The position numbers were made by a program, and so were the translations under genes. Source: Sphaerisporangium melleum (GTDB lineage Bacteria; Actinomycetota; Actinomycetes; Streptosporangiales; Streptosporangiaceae). From it: DNA of 50,491 bases. The notes beneath the pieces are model-generated. The model worked only from the letters and a program-made list of their open reading frames with translations, was not told where the DNA came from and did no database searches. Positions 1 to 7,133 of this stretch are shown here, piece after piece. The DNA lies in the NCBI RefSeq assembly GCF_014646695.1, contig NZ_BMNT01000024.1, positions 90,464 to 140,954 of the forward strand, given 5' to 3'. Numbering within the stretch: the stretch's first letter is position 1; each line of letters starts with the position of its first letter.

Positions 1-57
1 CCTGGCGAGTGGTCCCGGTTCCTGTCCGGCCTCAAGGCGGGTCGCTTCGGCACCTGA
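1..57 (+). CDS. DUF397 protein, C-terminal end only
   Basis: The window opens inside a gene whose last 18 codons read PGEWSRFLSGLKAGRFGT before TGA. The pattern W-x2-F-x3-(V/L)K-x-G-x-F is the conserved end of DUF397 proteins. These are small actinobacterial proteins usually encoded next to an XRE-type regulator and often linked to developmental control. Only the tail is visible, so the start, length and partner regulator cannot be judged. Confidence 0.7.
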   Translation, partial: PGEWSRFLSGLKAGRFGT

Positions 58-100
58 GCCCGAAGCGAGCTCGTTTCCCTCGCTCAGCGACCTGTTGACC

Positions 101-130
101 GTGTGAGCCCTCCCCACCGAGGGCTCACGC
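101..130 (+). terminator. Rho-independent-type hairpin after the DUF397 gene
   Basis: GTGAGCCCTC at 103-112 is perfectly complementary to GAGGGCTCAC at 119-128, with a 6-nt loop. A further G-C pair lies at 101/130. It sits 45 bp after the DUF397 stop. There is no clear T tract, as is common in actinomycetes. Confidence 0.65.
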
Positions 131-246
131 GGGGCCAAGTCCTCGGCACCGGCTACGTCGTGCCCTTCCGGCTGCTGTCGTGAGTGGCCGTTACGCGTCC
201 GGGGGCGATCCCCTGACGGCGGACGGGTCGCTGTGGCGGAAGCGGA

Positions 247-813
247 TTAGTTCACGGCGGCGGGGGTGAAGGTGACTTCGGTGGTGTCGACGGTGCCTGC
301 GGTGCGGCCGGGGGCGGTCTGGAACTTCCAGTAGAGGTTGGTGTGCGCGATCACCTGGTCGGGGGAGGGCGCGCCGTACGCGGTGAGGTCCTCGGTGGTG
401 TGCGCGTCCCCGACCAGGGTCACGTCGTACCCGCGGACCAGGGCGCCGTGCAGGGTCGAGCGGACGCACGCGTCGGTCTGGGCGCCGGTGACGACGAGCC
501 GGCCGACCCCACGCTCGGCGAGCACGGCTTCCAGCTCGGTGTCCTCGAAGGAGTCGCCGTAGAGCTTGTGCACGAGGGGCTCCGCGTCGGCGCGCACCAG
601 CTCGGGCACGTACTGCCACTCTTCGCTGCCCTGCTTGAGACCGTCGTCGGAGTGCTGCACCCAGATCACCGGCACGTCCTCGGCGCGCGCCTTGTCGATC
701 AGCGTGTTGATGTTGGCGATCACGCCGTCGCGGTGCGGCGCACCGGCCATCACGCCGTTCTGGACGTCGATGACCAGCAACGCAGTGTTCGGCCGCTCGG
801 GCAGAGTCGTCAT
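247..813 (-). CDS. Isochorismatase-family cysteine hydrolase
   Basis: This 188-residue protein has the usual single-domain length and fold signature of the isochorismatase/nicotinamidase superfamily. It starts with the strand and Asp motif LLVIDVQNG (residues 12-20). A central HKLYGDSF supplies the conserved Lys, and GAQTDACVRST carries the nucleophilic Cys, so the Asp-Lys-Cys triad is complete. Family members cleave C-N or enol-ether bonds in small amides or isochorismate. The substrate cannot be read from the sequence, and no pncB, siderophore or pyrimidine gene is nearby. The ATG is preceded by AGGAGG at good spacing. It is cytoplasmic and appears monocistronic. Confidence 0.9.
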   Translation of the reverse strand: MTTLPERPNTALLVIDVQNGVMAGAPHRDGVIANINTLIDKARAEDVPVIWVQHSDDGLKQGSEEWQYVPELVRADAEPLVHKLYGDSFEDTELEAVLAERGVGRLVVTGAQTDACVRSTLHGALVRGYDVTLVGDAHTTEDLTAYGAPSPDQVIAHTNLYWKFQTAPGRTAGTVDTTEVTFTPAAVN

Positions 814-1173
814 AGGGGAGCCTCCTGTGTCGGCACGGTCGTGTGCCGCTCACAGTAGAAGCCGGCACCGACAATGCGACCTCGTACGGGCCCAGGCATC
901 GGACACCGCGCTGCTCCTGTGCTCGCAGGTCTGACCGTGGCTGCAGTGAGCATGGTGGGGCAGGTGGTGGAAACCGGGACTACCACGGCACCTGGCATTC
1001 GCGGCCACGGCTGGGCGGCGGAGTGGTGGTCCGGCTCAGGCGGGAGTTCCGTGACTCATAGCAAGGGTGCTCGGGTGATCGAGATGTACTGATCGCGGGC
1101 ATGTACTCGGGATATCCGTTTGCGGTGGCGGCCGGTTCGGAAGGGGAAGGGGGCCGCGGGGAGGAGGGCGGCG
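814..1173. other. Intergenic stretch, no gene seen
   Basis: This divergent region lies between the cysteine hydrolase and the DUF3147-like pair. Short open frames exist but have no ribosome-binding site or recognisable sequence. ATGTACT occurs twice near 1084 and 1101. Promoters for both flanking units must lie here, but I see no convincing -35/-10 pair. Confidence 0.5.
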
Positions 1174-1515
1174 GTGGGCGAGGTGGCGACGCTGGCCGTA
1201 CGAGGGCTCTGCGGCGGCCTGCTGGTCATGGCCTTCGCCCTGGTCGGTGAGATCGTCAGTCCGAAGCGGTTCGCCGGGATCTTCGCCGCCGGGCCTGCCG
1301 TGGCGCTCGCGGGGATGGCCGTGACCCTGGTCACCCTCGGCCCGGCGGACGTCGCGAAGGCGGCGTACGGGATGATCATCGGAGCGGTGGCGCTGGTCGC
1401 CTACTGCGCCTCGGCGGTGTCGCTGGTGCGGCGGCTGGGAGCGGTCGCGGGGACCGTGCTCGCGGTGCTGGTCTGGGCGGCCGTCGCGGGCCTCGGCTGG
1501 GTGCTGCTCGGATGA
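1174..1515 (+). CDS. DUF3147-like small membrane protein
   Basis: The protein has about 113 residues and four predicted membrane helices. The strongly hydrophobic segments are separated by short charged turns such as VSPKRFAGIFAAGP. The motif 'PKRFAGxFAAxP' and the four-helix layout match DUF3147-type proteins, whose function is unknown. I chose the GTG at 1174 because GGGAGGAGG lies just upstream. The longer frame from TTG at 1120 has no such site and adds a basic, low-complexity extension. It is followed 80 bp later by a second protein of the same type, so the two may form a two-part membrane complex. Confidence 0.6.
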   Translation: MGEVATLAVRGLCGGLLVMAFALVGEIVSPKRFAGIFAAGPAVALAGMAVTLVTLGPADVAKAAYGMIIGAVALVAYCASAVSLVRRLGAVAGTVLAVLVWAAVAGLGWVLLG

Positions 1516-1594
1516 ACGGCCGAGCGGGGAGCACTACGACGGGGCGAAGGCGGCGTGGACGCGGGCCGGGTGCGAGCGGGATGGGCCGGCGAGG

Positions 1595-1999
1595 ATGAAC
1601 AGGCCCGGGGGCATTCGCATTCGGCCTGGGAAGATCCGCGAGGTCTCGCCGGTAGGGCTCGCCCTGCGGTTCGCCTTCGGCCTGGCCGTCTCCGTCGTCG
1701 CCGGCCTGGTGGGCACCGTCTGGGGCGAGCAGGCGGGCGGGGTCTTCCTCGCCTTCCCCGCGGTGATGGCGGCGACGCTGACGCTGATCGAGGACGAAGA
1801 ACGCAGTCGCGTCCCGGTCGTGCAGGACGCCCGCGGGGCGGTGCTCGGCGCGGTCGGCATGATCGCTTTCGCCGCCTGCGTCTGGTTGCTCGTCCTTCTC
1901 ATCCCCGCGCCGCTGGCGATGGTGGTCGCGACCGTCGTCTGGGGTGCCGTCTCCATCGCCCTTTATCTGATCGTCCATAACCGTCGCGCGAGTCGCTGA
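1595..1999 (+). CDS. Second DUF3147-like small membrane protein
   Basis: This 134-residue protein has four hydrophobic segments and the motif GGVFLAFPAVMAATLTLIE, parallel to the AGIFAAGPAVALAG segment of the preceding protein. The two are therefore likely paralogues of a DUF3147-like family. The N-terminus is basic and cytoplasmic (RIRPGKIRE), and the C-terminus ends with a short positive tail. The ATG follows a weak GCGAGG site, so the start is less certain than the frame. Function is unknown. The tandem arrangement suggests a heteromeric membrane unit. Confidence 0.55.
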   Translation: MNRPGGIRIRPGKIREVSPVGLALRFAFGLAVSVVAGLVGTVWGEQAGGVFLAFPAVMAATLTLIEDEERSRVPVVQDARGAVLGAVGMIAFAACVWLLVLLIPAPLAMVVATVVWGAVSIALYLIVHNRRASR

Positions 2000-2248
2000 G
2001 CGGGGCGGCGGCGTACGGGGAGCGTTCGTGAGGCGGTCCGGGACGGACGAACCAGGACGCGGATGGGGGTGGTGCGCTGGAAATCGCCTGGAGATCGTGT
2101 ACGGGGCGGCCGGGCTGGGGTGGCAGGGGAGGGGTCCTGGGATAGGGGACCTGATAACAGATTAGGGGTGGCCGGCGGTGAATGTTATTCCGTCGTTCCG
2201 CCAGATCACCGGAATGACGATTGTGAAAACCCTCGGAAAACGACGAAC

Positions 2249-2275
2249 GCGGCCGGAGAATGATTCTCCGGCCGC
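2249..2275 (-). terminator. Intrinsic terminator of the small secreted peptide gene
   Basis: CGGCCGGAGAAT (2250-2261) pairs perfectly with ATTCTCCGGCCG (2263-2274), and one more pair closes it at 2249/2275. Read on the minus strand, the stem is followed by a T-rich run (complement of the A-rich 2233-2247). It lies about 30 bp after the stop at 2306. Confidence 0.75.
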
Positions 2276-2305
2276 TGGCCGCCGTTCAGCCGCTGAGAGG
2301 GGCGA

Positions 2306-2485
2306 TCAGGCCCAGGGAGGCCCGGACTGGGTCTGAGCCGGGGTCACTGTGAGGTTCGAGGTCGGAGCGATCGAGCTAGGAGAGCCGTCGGCTTGCGCCA
2401 TGCCGGCGATGGTGACGCTCGCCCCGAAGGCGACGGTGGTGACGATGGCGATCCGGATGGCGGCGGACTTCAGGTTCTTCGTCAT
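2306..2485 (-). CDS. Small secreted peptide, unknown function
   Basis: The product is a 59-residue peptide with a textbook Sec signal: MTKNLK, a hydrophobic stretch (AIRIAIVTTVAFGASVTIAG) and a cleavage site near MAQA-DG. The mature part is about 30 residues, rich in Ser, Thr, Pro and Gln, and has no cysteine. I chose the ATG at 2485 because GAGAAGGG lies about 8 nt upstream and it gives the signal peptide directly; the open frame extends further but without support. A hairpin terminator follows. The mature peptide resembles no family I recognise. It could be a structural, signalling or pheromone-like peptide. Confidence 0.6.
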   Translation of the reverse strand: MTKNLKSAAIRIAIVTTVAFGASVTIAGMAQADGSPSSIAPTSNLTVTPAQTQSGPPWA

Positions 2486-3126
2486 TTCGGCGGCCCTTCT
2501 CAGTGGCTCCGGTTCGCTTCCCGGTGCCGTTTCCCTGCTGGCAATTACGAAGGTATGAGGGGGCGCTATCCGGACGTTATCGACCGGCTTCCGTCTCACC
2601 ACCGAAAAGTTAGGGGTGGACGATAGGGGCTATCGGCGTTCCGCTCGTGGACGATAGGCGCGGGTCCGGGAGGCGATGGTGCGCGCTCCACGACACGCCC
2701 CTGGGCCAGGAGGGCGGTGGACTCGCCGCAGGTCAGGCGGTGTCCAGCGGATGTGCAGCCGTGTGACCGATGGTCGTGCCCCCCATCCTGGGCGCTTTTC
2801 CCTGTCGCGCGCGTGGACGTACTCCGCACCGGGTGGGCGCGGGAGCCGGATAAGGAGCATCGATAGGGAGGCCGGACCGGTCGGACGCCGTAGGCGGCGC
2901 TGGCATCGCCGTACCACGACCCGCCGATCCGGCGCCGATCACCTCCAGCACGTGGCCGGAGTGTGGAGCCGCGCCCGGTGAACGTATGCGGTCACCGAAC
3001 TACGACTGTCACCAACCTAATGACCCGGTACAACCAGGCGGGAAGCGTGACGCTCGGGGGAGCCGGGTTCCGTTGCCTTTCTCGGGGCTCCGGGGCCGCT
3101 CGTCCGGGTTTGTGGTTCTGCGAGCT
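2486..3126. other. Intergenic stretch, no gene seen
   Basis: This is about 640 bp between two minus-strand genes. All open frames have poor codon-position bias and no ribosome-binding site. The promoter of the secreted peptide should lie in the less GC-rich part around 2490-2600. Nothing else could be supported. Confidence 0.5.
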
Positions 3127-3199
3127 GTACCCCGCTGGGGCAGCGCTTCGGGGGACCGGGCCGCGCCCCGGTCCCCCGAAGTGGTCCCACCGGGGTAAC
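3127..3199 (-). terminator. Large hairpin after the YeiH-type exporter gene
   Basis: The core is a perfect 15-bp stem, CTTCGGGGGACCGGG at 3146-3160 with CCCGGTCCCCCGAAG at 3167-3181, around a 6-nt loop. Outer arms at 3127-3140 and 3186-3199 pair imperfectly and extend it to about 73 nt. It lies 30-100 bp past the stop at 3231. No T tract is seen. Confidence 0.6.
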
Positions 3200-3230
3200 G
3201 GGCCCGGCGGGACGTGATCGCGTGGTCGTG

Positions 3231-4340
3231 CTATCCGGCCGAGAAGCCGCTGAACAGCAGGGCGGCCAGGACGAGGGCGACCACGACGTTGACGACGGTG
3301 GCCGCGGCGAACACGCCCACCGGACGCCAGCCGGCGTCCTTGAGGGAGGCGACCCGGAACTCCAGGCCGATGCTGACGAAGGCCAGGATGAGGAACCAGG
3401 TGCGCAGGTCGTTGGCGACGCCGATGACGGCCTTGCCCTCGGCGGCCGGCACGGTGGTGAGCCACCAGGTCGCGATGACCGAGGCGGCCACGAAGCCGAG
3501 GACGAACTTCGGGAAGCGCCGCCACAGCTCGGCCACACTCGGCCGGGGGCTGCCGGCGGTGCGTTCGACGCGGAAGGCGAACCAGGCGGTCAGCGCGACG
3601 ACCACGACGCCGATGAGAGCGTTCTGCGTGACCTTCACGATGGTGGCGATGGCCAGCGCGTTCTCGCCGACGAGGGTGCCTGCGGCGGTGACCGCGGCGG
3701 TGGTGTCGATGTTGCCGCCGATCCAGGCGCCGGCCACCTCAGGGCTGAGCCCCAGGGCGGAGGCGAGCGCGGGCAGGATGAAGATGGACGGCAGCGCGAA
3801 GGCGATCACCAGGCTGGCGCTGTAGGCGAGCTGCTCGCGTCTGGCCTGGACGGCCCCGGCGGCGGCGATGGCGGCGCTGACCCCGCAGATCGACACCGCG
3901 GCCGACAGCAGCGCCCGGAGCCTGTCGTCCAGGCCGAGCTTTCCGCCCAGCCACCAGGTGAACAGGAAGACCGTGCTGATCAGCACGATGGCCTGCACGA
4001 TGGCCGGTCCGGCCGCCGTCACGATCAGTTTGAGGTTGATCGACGCGCCGAGCAGGACCAGGCCGGTCTTGATGAAGAACTCGGTGCGGAACCCCCCGGA
4101 CAGCCGGTCGCGTACCCCGGCCGCGGTGAGCACGGCGTTGCCCAGCAGGCCGAGGATGATCGCGTAGACCGGGAACTCGATCGCCTTGGCCAGACCGGAC
4201 CCGGCGAACCAGGCGGCGACGTTCTTGTCCAGAAGGCGGGTGGCCGCGCCGAGCAGCAGCACGACCAGCACGCCGGCGACCGGCCAGTGCCAGGCGGCGG
4301 GGGTACGGGACTCGGCCCGGGTGCTCTGTTCGGTGCTCAT
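3231..4340 (-). CDS. YeiH / UPF0324 family putative sulfate exporter
   Basis: This 369-residue polytopic inner-membrane protein has about ten hydrophobic segments. Its segments match the UPF0324 (YeiH) family: FFIKTGLVLLGASINL, SICGVSAAIAAAGAV and GAWIGGNIDTTAAVTAAG. Family members are annotated as putative sulfate or sulfonate-related exporters, but transport has not been shown for this protein. The ATG at 4340 directly abuts the TAG of the upstream 44-residue membrane peptide (TAG-ATG), so the two are co-transcribed and probably translationally coupled. A large hairpin follows the gene. An inverted repeat upstream of the pair may be the operator. Confidence 0.85.
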   Translation of the reverse strand: MSTEQSTRAESRTPAAWHWPVAGVLVVLLLGAATRLLDKNVAAWFAGSGLAKAIEFPVYAIILGLLGNAVLTAAGVRDRLSGGFRTEFFIKTGLVLLGASINLKLIVTAAGPAIVQAIVLISTVFLFTWWLGGKLGLDDRLRALLSAAVSICGVSAAIAAAGAVQARREQLAYSASLVIAFALPSIFILPALASALGLSPEVAGAWIGGNIDTTAAVTAAGTLVGENALAIATIVKVTQNALIGVVVVALTAWFAFRVERTAGSPRPSVAELWRRFPKFVLGFVAASVIATWWLTTVPAAEGKAVIGVANDLRTWFLILAFVSIGLEFRVASLKDAGWRPVGVFAAATVVNVVVALVLAALLFSGFSAG

Positions 4341-4475
4341 CTAGGGCACCAGCCCGGTGGGGATGACGCCGGTGATGACCAGCACGAGGAGCACGAGGCC
4401 GACGATGGTCGCCGCCCAGTCCTCGTTGAGGGCGGTACGGCTTTCGCCACTGGTGGGAGGTTCCTGCGTGCTCAT
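4341..4475 (-). CDS. 44-residue single-helix membrane peptide ahead of YeiH
   Basis: A short acidic N-terminus ending in NEDWAAT is followed by one membrane helix, IVGLVLLVLVITGVIP. The ATG at 4475 has GGAGG about 8 nt upstream. From family knowledge, longer UPF0324 proteins begin with an 'EDWW(A/V)xxxGL' segment and an extra helix. This peptide looks like that segment encoded separately, with its stop codon touching the exporter start. I infer that it is a small subunit of the exporter. It could instead be a recent split of a once continuous gene. Confidence 0.65.
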   Translation of the reverse strand: MSTQEPPTSGESRTALNEDWAATIVGLVLLVLVITGVIPTGLVP

Positions 4476-4591
4476 GACGTGGCCTCCGGCGATCGCAGCG
4501 CGCTCATGGGGGGTGCCTTTCCGCGGCCGGTGGGCCGCCTTCGGGAGTGAGGCCGTCACTCACAGCCACGTCCTAAGGTTCTGGCAGATTA

Positions 4592-4609
4592 ACCTATAAG
4601 TCAATAGGT
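4592..4609 (-). promoter_or_regulatory. Inverted-repeat operator at the exporter promoter
   Basis: ACCTAT (4592-4597) and ATAGGT (4604-4609) form a 6-6-6 inverted repeat in an unusually AT-rich spot about 120 bp upstream of the exporter pair. On the minus strand it overlaps TTGACT, a -35-like element. LysR or MarR-type control is plausible, but no regulator gene is adjacent. Confidence 0.45.
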
Positions 4610-4622
4610 AATACATGGAATA

Positions 4623-4692
4623 CTGTGCGTCGCCAGGGACGCCCCCCGTGCCCGCTCGGCCCGCCGCGGCCGGCTTCCGTCCCTCCGCACAG
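4623..4692. other. Potential structured RNA or hairpin, first element
   Basis: CTGTGCG at 4623-4629 pairs with CGCACAG at 4686-4692. AGGGAC at 4635-4640 pairs with GTCCCT at 4679-4684 inside it. The result is a two-part stem separated by an asymmetric internal loop and closed by a GC-rich apical region. It lies in a gene-free region between divergent genes. Confidence 0.4.
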
Positions 4693-4718
4693 GGGGCCCA
4701 GTACGAGATGTGCGACCT

Positions 4719-4769
4719 CTCGCCGGGCGCGTGCCGTGATGCTTTCATCACGGCGGTCCGCCCGGCGAG
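4719..4769. other. Long two-stage hairpin, second element
   Basis: CTCGCCGGGCG (4719-4729) pairs perfectly with CGCCCGGCGAG (4759-4769). Inside, GCCGTGATG (4733-4741) pairs perfectly with CATCACGGC (4746-4754) around a CTTT loop, leaving a small 3/4-nt internal loop between the stems. With 20 base pairs it is one of the strongest structures in the window. It is not next to any gene end, so a terminator role is not obvious. Confidence 0.5.
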
Positions 4770-5450
4770 TGCATTTACTGGGAAAACAACAGCCGCCGTC
4801 GTTGTATTGTCATTCCAATATTGCCCGGGGCGTGACCGAGTCGTTAGGATCTCTCGGGTGTGCGGTCGTAGCTGGACGGGTGCGGTCGAGCGGCGTGCGG
4901 GTTTGCCCGCCACCGAGGTGTCGTCCGCTGCCTTTCCAGCCGGCGCCACGCCATTGACCGGAGTCAATCGTGTTTCCTCGCCTACCGGGCTTTGACCCGG
5001 TGAATATCGCGCCGCGCTCGCGCGGAAGCAGCTTTACGGTGGTGCCCGCCCGCATTTTCCGGCCCCGCCGCCCTCGCTGCGCCCGGGCGGGAATGGGCGG
5101 CCGGGCGTGACCCGGCCCGCTACCCTGTGCGTGATCTCCCGCGTGCCGCGGGCCCGCGGTGGCCGAGAACGCCGACGTCCGGCGGGCGCCGGTCGTACGG
5201 GACGACGACCCCGAAGCGCTGATCGGACCACCGCGCGACCGCGACCGCCGCCACCGGCCCGCCGCCCAGGTGCGCACGGACGCCGCGAGCCCGCCCAGGT
5301 GGGGCGAGGCGGCCCGGCGACCGTGGGCGATCTGGTCGGAGGCCATGCTCGGCAGCGAACTGCCGGCGATGGACGGTCGCCCGGCGGGGCGTCCGGACGG
5401 TGGCGGCGCGGCACGGTGAGGCGGCGGCCGCCCGGTGGAAGGGACGTGAC
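4770..5450. other. Intergenic stretch upstream of the carbamoyltransferase
   Basis: About 680 bp with only spurious frames. The section near 4780-4830 is AT-richer (for example TTGTATTGTCATTCCAATAT) and is the best place for a promoter reading rightwards. Several short GC-rich inverted repeats occur (for example GCGGG-tttg-CCCGC at 4897-4910). No gene could be supported. Confidence 0.45.
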
Positions 5451-7106
5451 ATGTGGGTCCTCGGACTCAACGCGCCGCCGATGGGCTGGCACGACGTGGC
5501 CGCCTGCCTGGTCGACGGCGACGGGGTGGTCCACGCGATGGTCGAACAGGAGCGCGCCGGCCGCGCCAAGCACGGGTTGCGCGAGCATCCCGCGCGGGCG
5601 GCCCAGGCGTGCCTGGACATCGCGGGCATCACTCCGGCGGACGTGGACGTCGTCGCGGTGGGCTGGGACATGCCGCGGCACGCCACGCGCACCGATTTCG
5701 CCCTCGACCCGCCCGTGCCCGGCCGTGCCTGGCGGTTCGGTGACTCCCGTGACCTGCTGACCAACGGGCTCGGCTGGCGGGTGGACGCCCTGCGCCACCC
5801 CGAGGTGGTCTTCGTCCAGCACCACCTGGCCCACGCCTGCGCGTCCTTCTACGCCTCCGGCCACGCCGAGGCGGCCGTGCTGGTGGTGGACGGCAACGGC
5901 GACGACGAGAGCATCTCGATCTACGACGCCCGCCACGGCCGCATGCTGGTGCGCCGCGAGCGCTGGCCGCTTCCGCACTCGCTCGGCTACATGTACGACG
6001 CCGTCTCCACCATCCTCGGGATGACCTTCCTGGAGGCCGGCAAGACCATGGGCCTCGCGGCGTACGGCAAGGCCCGCGGCGTCGAGCCGTGGCCGATCTT
6101 CGACGTGCGGGCCGGCGGGTTCGACCCGCCCTTCGACCTGCCGCCGTACGCTCTGCACCGGCAGGTCATCGACGCCTGGTGGGCGCACTTCGCCCGGCTC
6201 GGCTTCCGCCCGCCGCGCGGCGGATCGTTCGGCTTGGACGCGGAGCCGGACGCCGTCCGGCTGGCCTGGAGCGCCCAGGCGAGCCTGCAGGAGGTCATGG
6301 CGCTGCTCGCCCGGCGGGCCAGAGACCTCACCGGGCACGACGCTTTGTGCCTGTCCGGCGGCGTCGCGCTCAACTGCTCCGCCAACGGGTTGCTGCCCCC
6401 GCCGGTGTACGTCCCGCCGGTGCCGCACGACGCCGGCGTCTCCCTTGGCGCGGCGTGGGCGGTCGTGCCCCCGCCCCGGCCCCGCGCGCCGCTCAGCCCG
6501 TATCTGGGCCGCCGGCTGCCGGCCCGCGAGATCGATCGGGCGCTCGGACGGCACGGGCTCGCGGCGGTGGACGCCACGCCCGGCGGCATCGCGCGGCGGC
6601 TGCTGGAGGGGCGCATCGGCGCGGTGGTGACCGGGCGGGCCGAGGTCGGGCCGCGCGCGCTGTGCCATCGGTCGATCATCGCGGCGGCGACGGACGAGCA
6701 CATGCGCGACCGGGTCAACAGCGCCAAGGGCCGCGAGCCGTGGCGTCCGCTCGGCCCGGTGGGCCTGCCCGAGAGCGAGGGCCGCCACTGGGAGGCCAGC
6801 ACCCTGCATCGCTACATGGTGGGGGCGAGCCTGATGACCGATCTCGGCGCCAAGGAGGTCCCGGCCGCCGTCCATGTGGACGGCACCGCCCGCCCGCAGG
6901 TCATCAACCGGGAGGACGGTGTCATGTGGGACGTCCTTGAGCGGTTCAAGGCCGAGGGCGCCCCGCCGGTGGCGATCAACACCTCGTTCAACCAGCGGGG
7001 TGAGCCGATCGTCGACGACGCCGAGGGCGCGCTGCGCTCCGCGCGGGCGATCGGCCTGGACTTCGTCGTGCTCGAAGACCGCCTGGCCGACCTGCGCGAC
7101 CGCTGA
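5451..7106 (+). CDS. O-carbamoyltransferase, NodU/CmcH family
   Basis: This 551-residue protein has the two-domain layout of the family. The N-terminal Kae1-like domain carries the metal-binding HHLAHA motif at about residues 124-129, then EAGKTMGLAAYGK and GGVALNCSANG. The C-terminal half has GPRALCHRS at about residue 400, GREPWRPLGPVG and NTSFNQRGEPIV. Such enzymes transfer a carbamoyl group from carbamoyl phosphate, through a carbamoyl-adenylate, to a hydroxyl on an antibiotic, Nod factor or sugar. One deviation is Cys for the usual Gly in 'GPRALGHRS'. I chose the ATG at 5451 because GGAAGGGA lies upstream and homology starts there. It is monocistronic with no sugar or antibiotic pathway alongside, so the acceptor is unknown. 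Confidence 0.9.
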   Translation: MWVLGLNAPPMGWHDVAACLVDGDGVVHAMVEQERAGRAKHGLREHPARAAQACLDIAGITPADVDVVAVGWDMPRHATRTDFALDPPVPGRAWRFGDSRDLLTNGLGWRVDALRHPEVVFVQHHLAHACASFYASGHAEAAVLVVDGNGDDESISIYDARHGRMLVRRERWPLPHSLGYMYDAVSTILGMTFLEAGKTMGLAAYGKARGVEPWPIFDVRAGGFDPPFDLPPYALHRQVIDAWWAHFARLGFRPPRGGSFGLDAEPDAVRLAWSAQASLQEVMALLARRARDLTGHDALCLSGGVALNCSANGLLPPPVYVPPVPHDAGVSLGAAWAVVPPPRPRAPLSPYLGRRLPAREIDRALGRHGLAAVDATPGGIARRLLEGRIGAVVTGRAEVGPRALCHRSIIAAATDEHMRDRVNSAKGREPWRPLGPVGLPESEGRHWEASTLHRYMVGASLMTDLGAKEVPAAVHVDGTARPQVINREDGVMWDVLERFKAEGAPPVAINTSFNQRGEPIVDDAEGALRSARAIGLDFVVLEDRLADLRDR

Positions 7107-7110
7107 TCAT

Positions 7111-7133
7111 GCCGTGACCGGTCCGGTCACGGC
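7111..7133. terminator. Bidirectional terminator between convergent genes
   Basis: GCCGTGACCG and CGGTCACGGC flank a 3-nt centre and form a perfect 10-bp stem. The hairpin follows the carbamoyltransferase stop (7106) and also contains the minus-strand stop codon at 7127-7129 of the large conflict operon. One structure can therefore end both transcripts. Confidence 0.7.

Noticed and set aside
3222-4550. 442-codon plus-strand frame
   Set aside because: It lies opposite the YeiH-type exporter, is Asp/Gly/Arg-rich low-complexity text, has no ribosome-binding site and is an antisense shadow of GC-rich coding DNA.
4615-4995. 126-codon plus-strand frame in the intergenic region
   Set aside because: It has no ribosome-binding site and no family resemblance, and it overlaps the strong hairpins described there.
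5034-6875. 613-codon minus-strand frame
   Set aside because: Antisense shadow of the carbamoyltransferase, whose motifs are intact on the plus strand.
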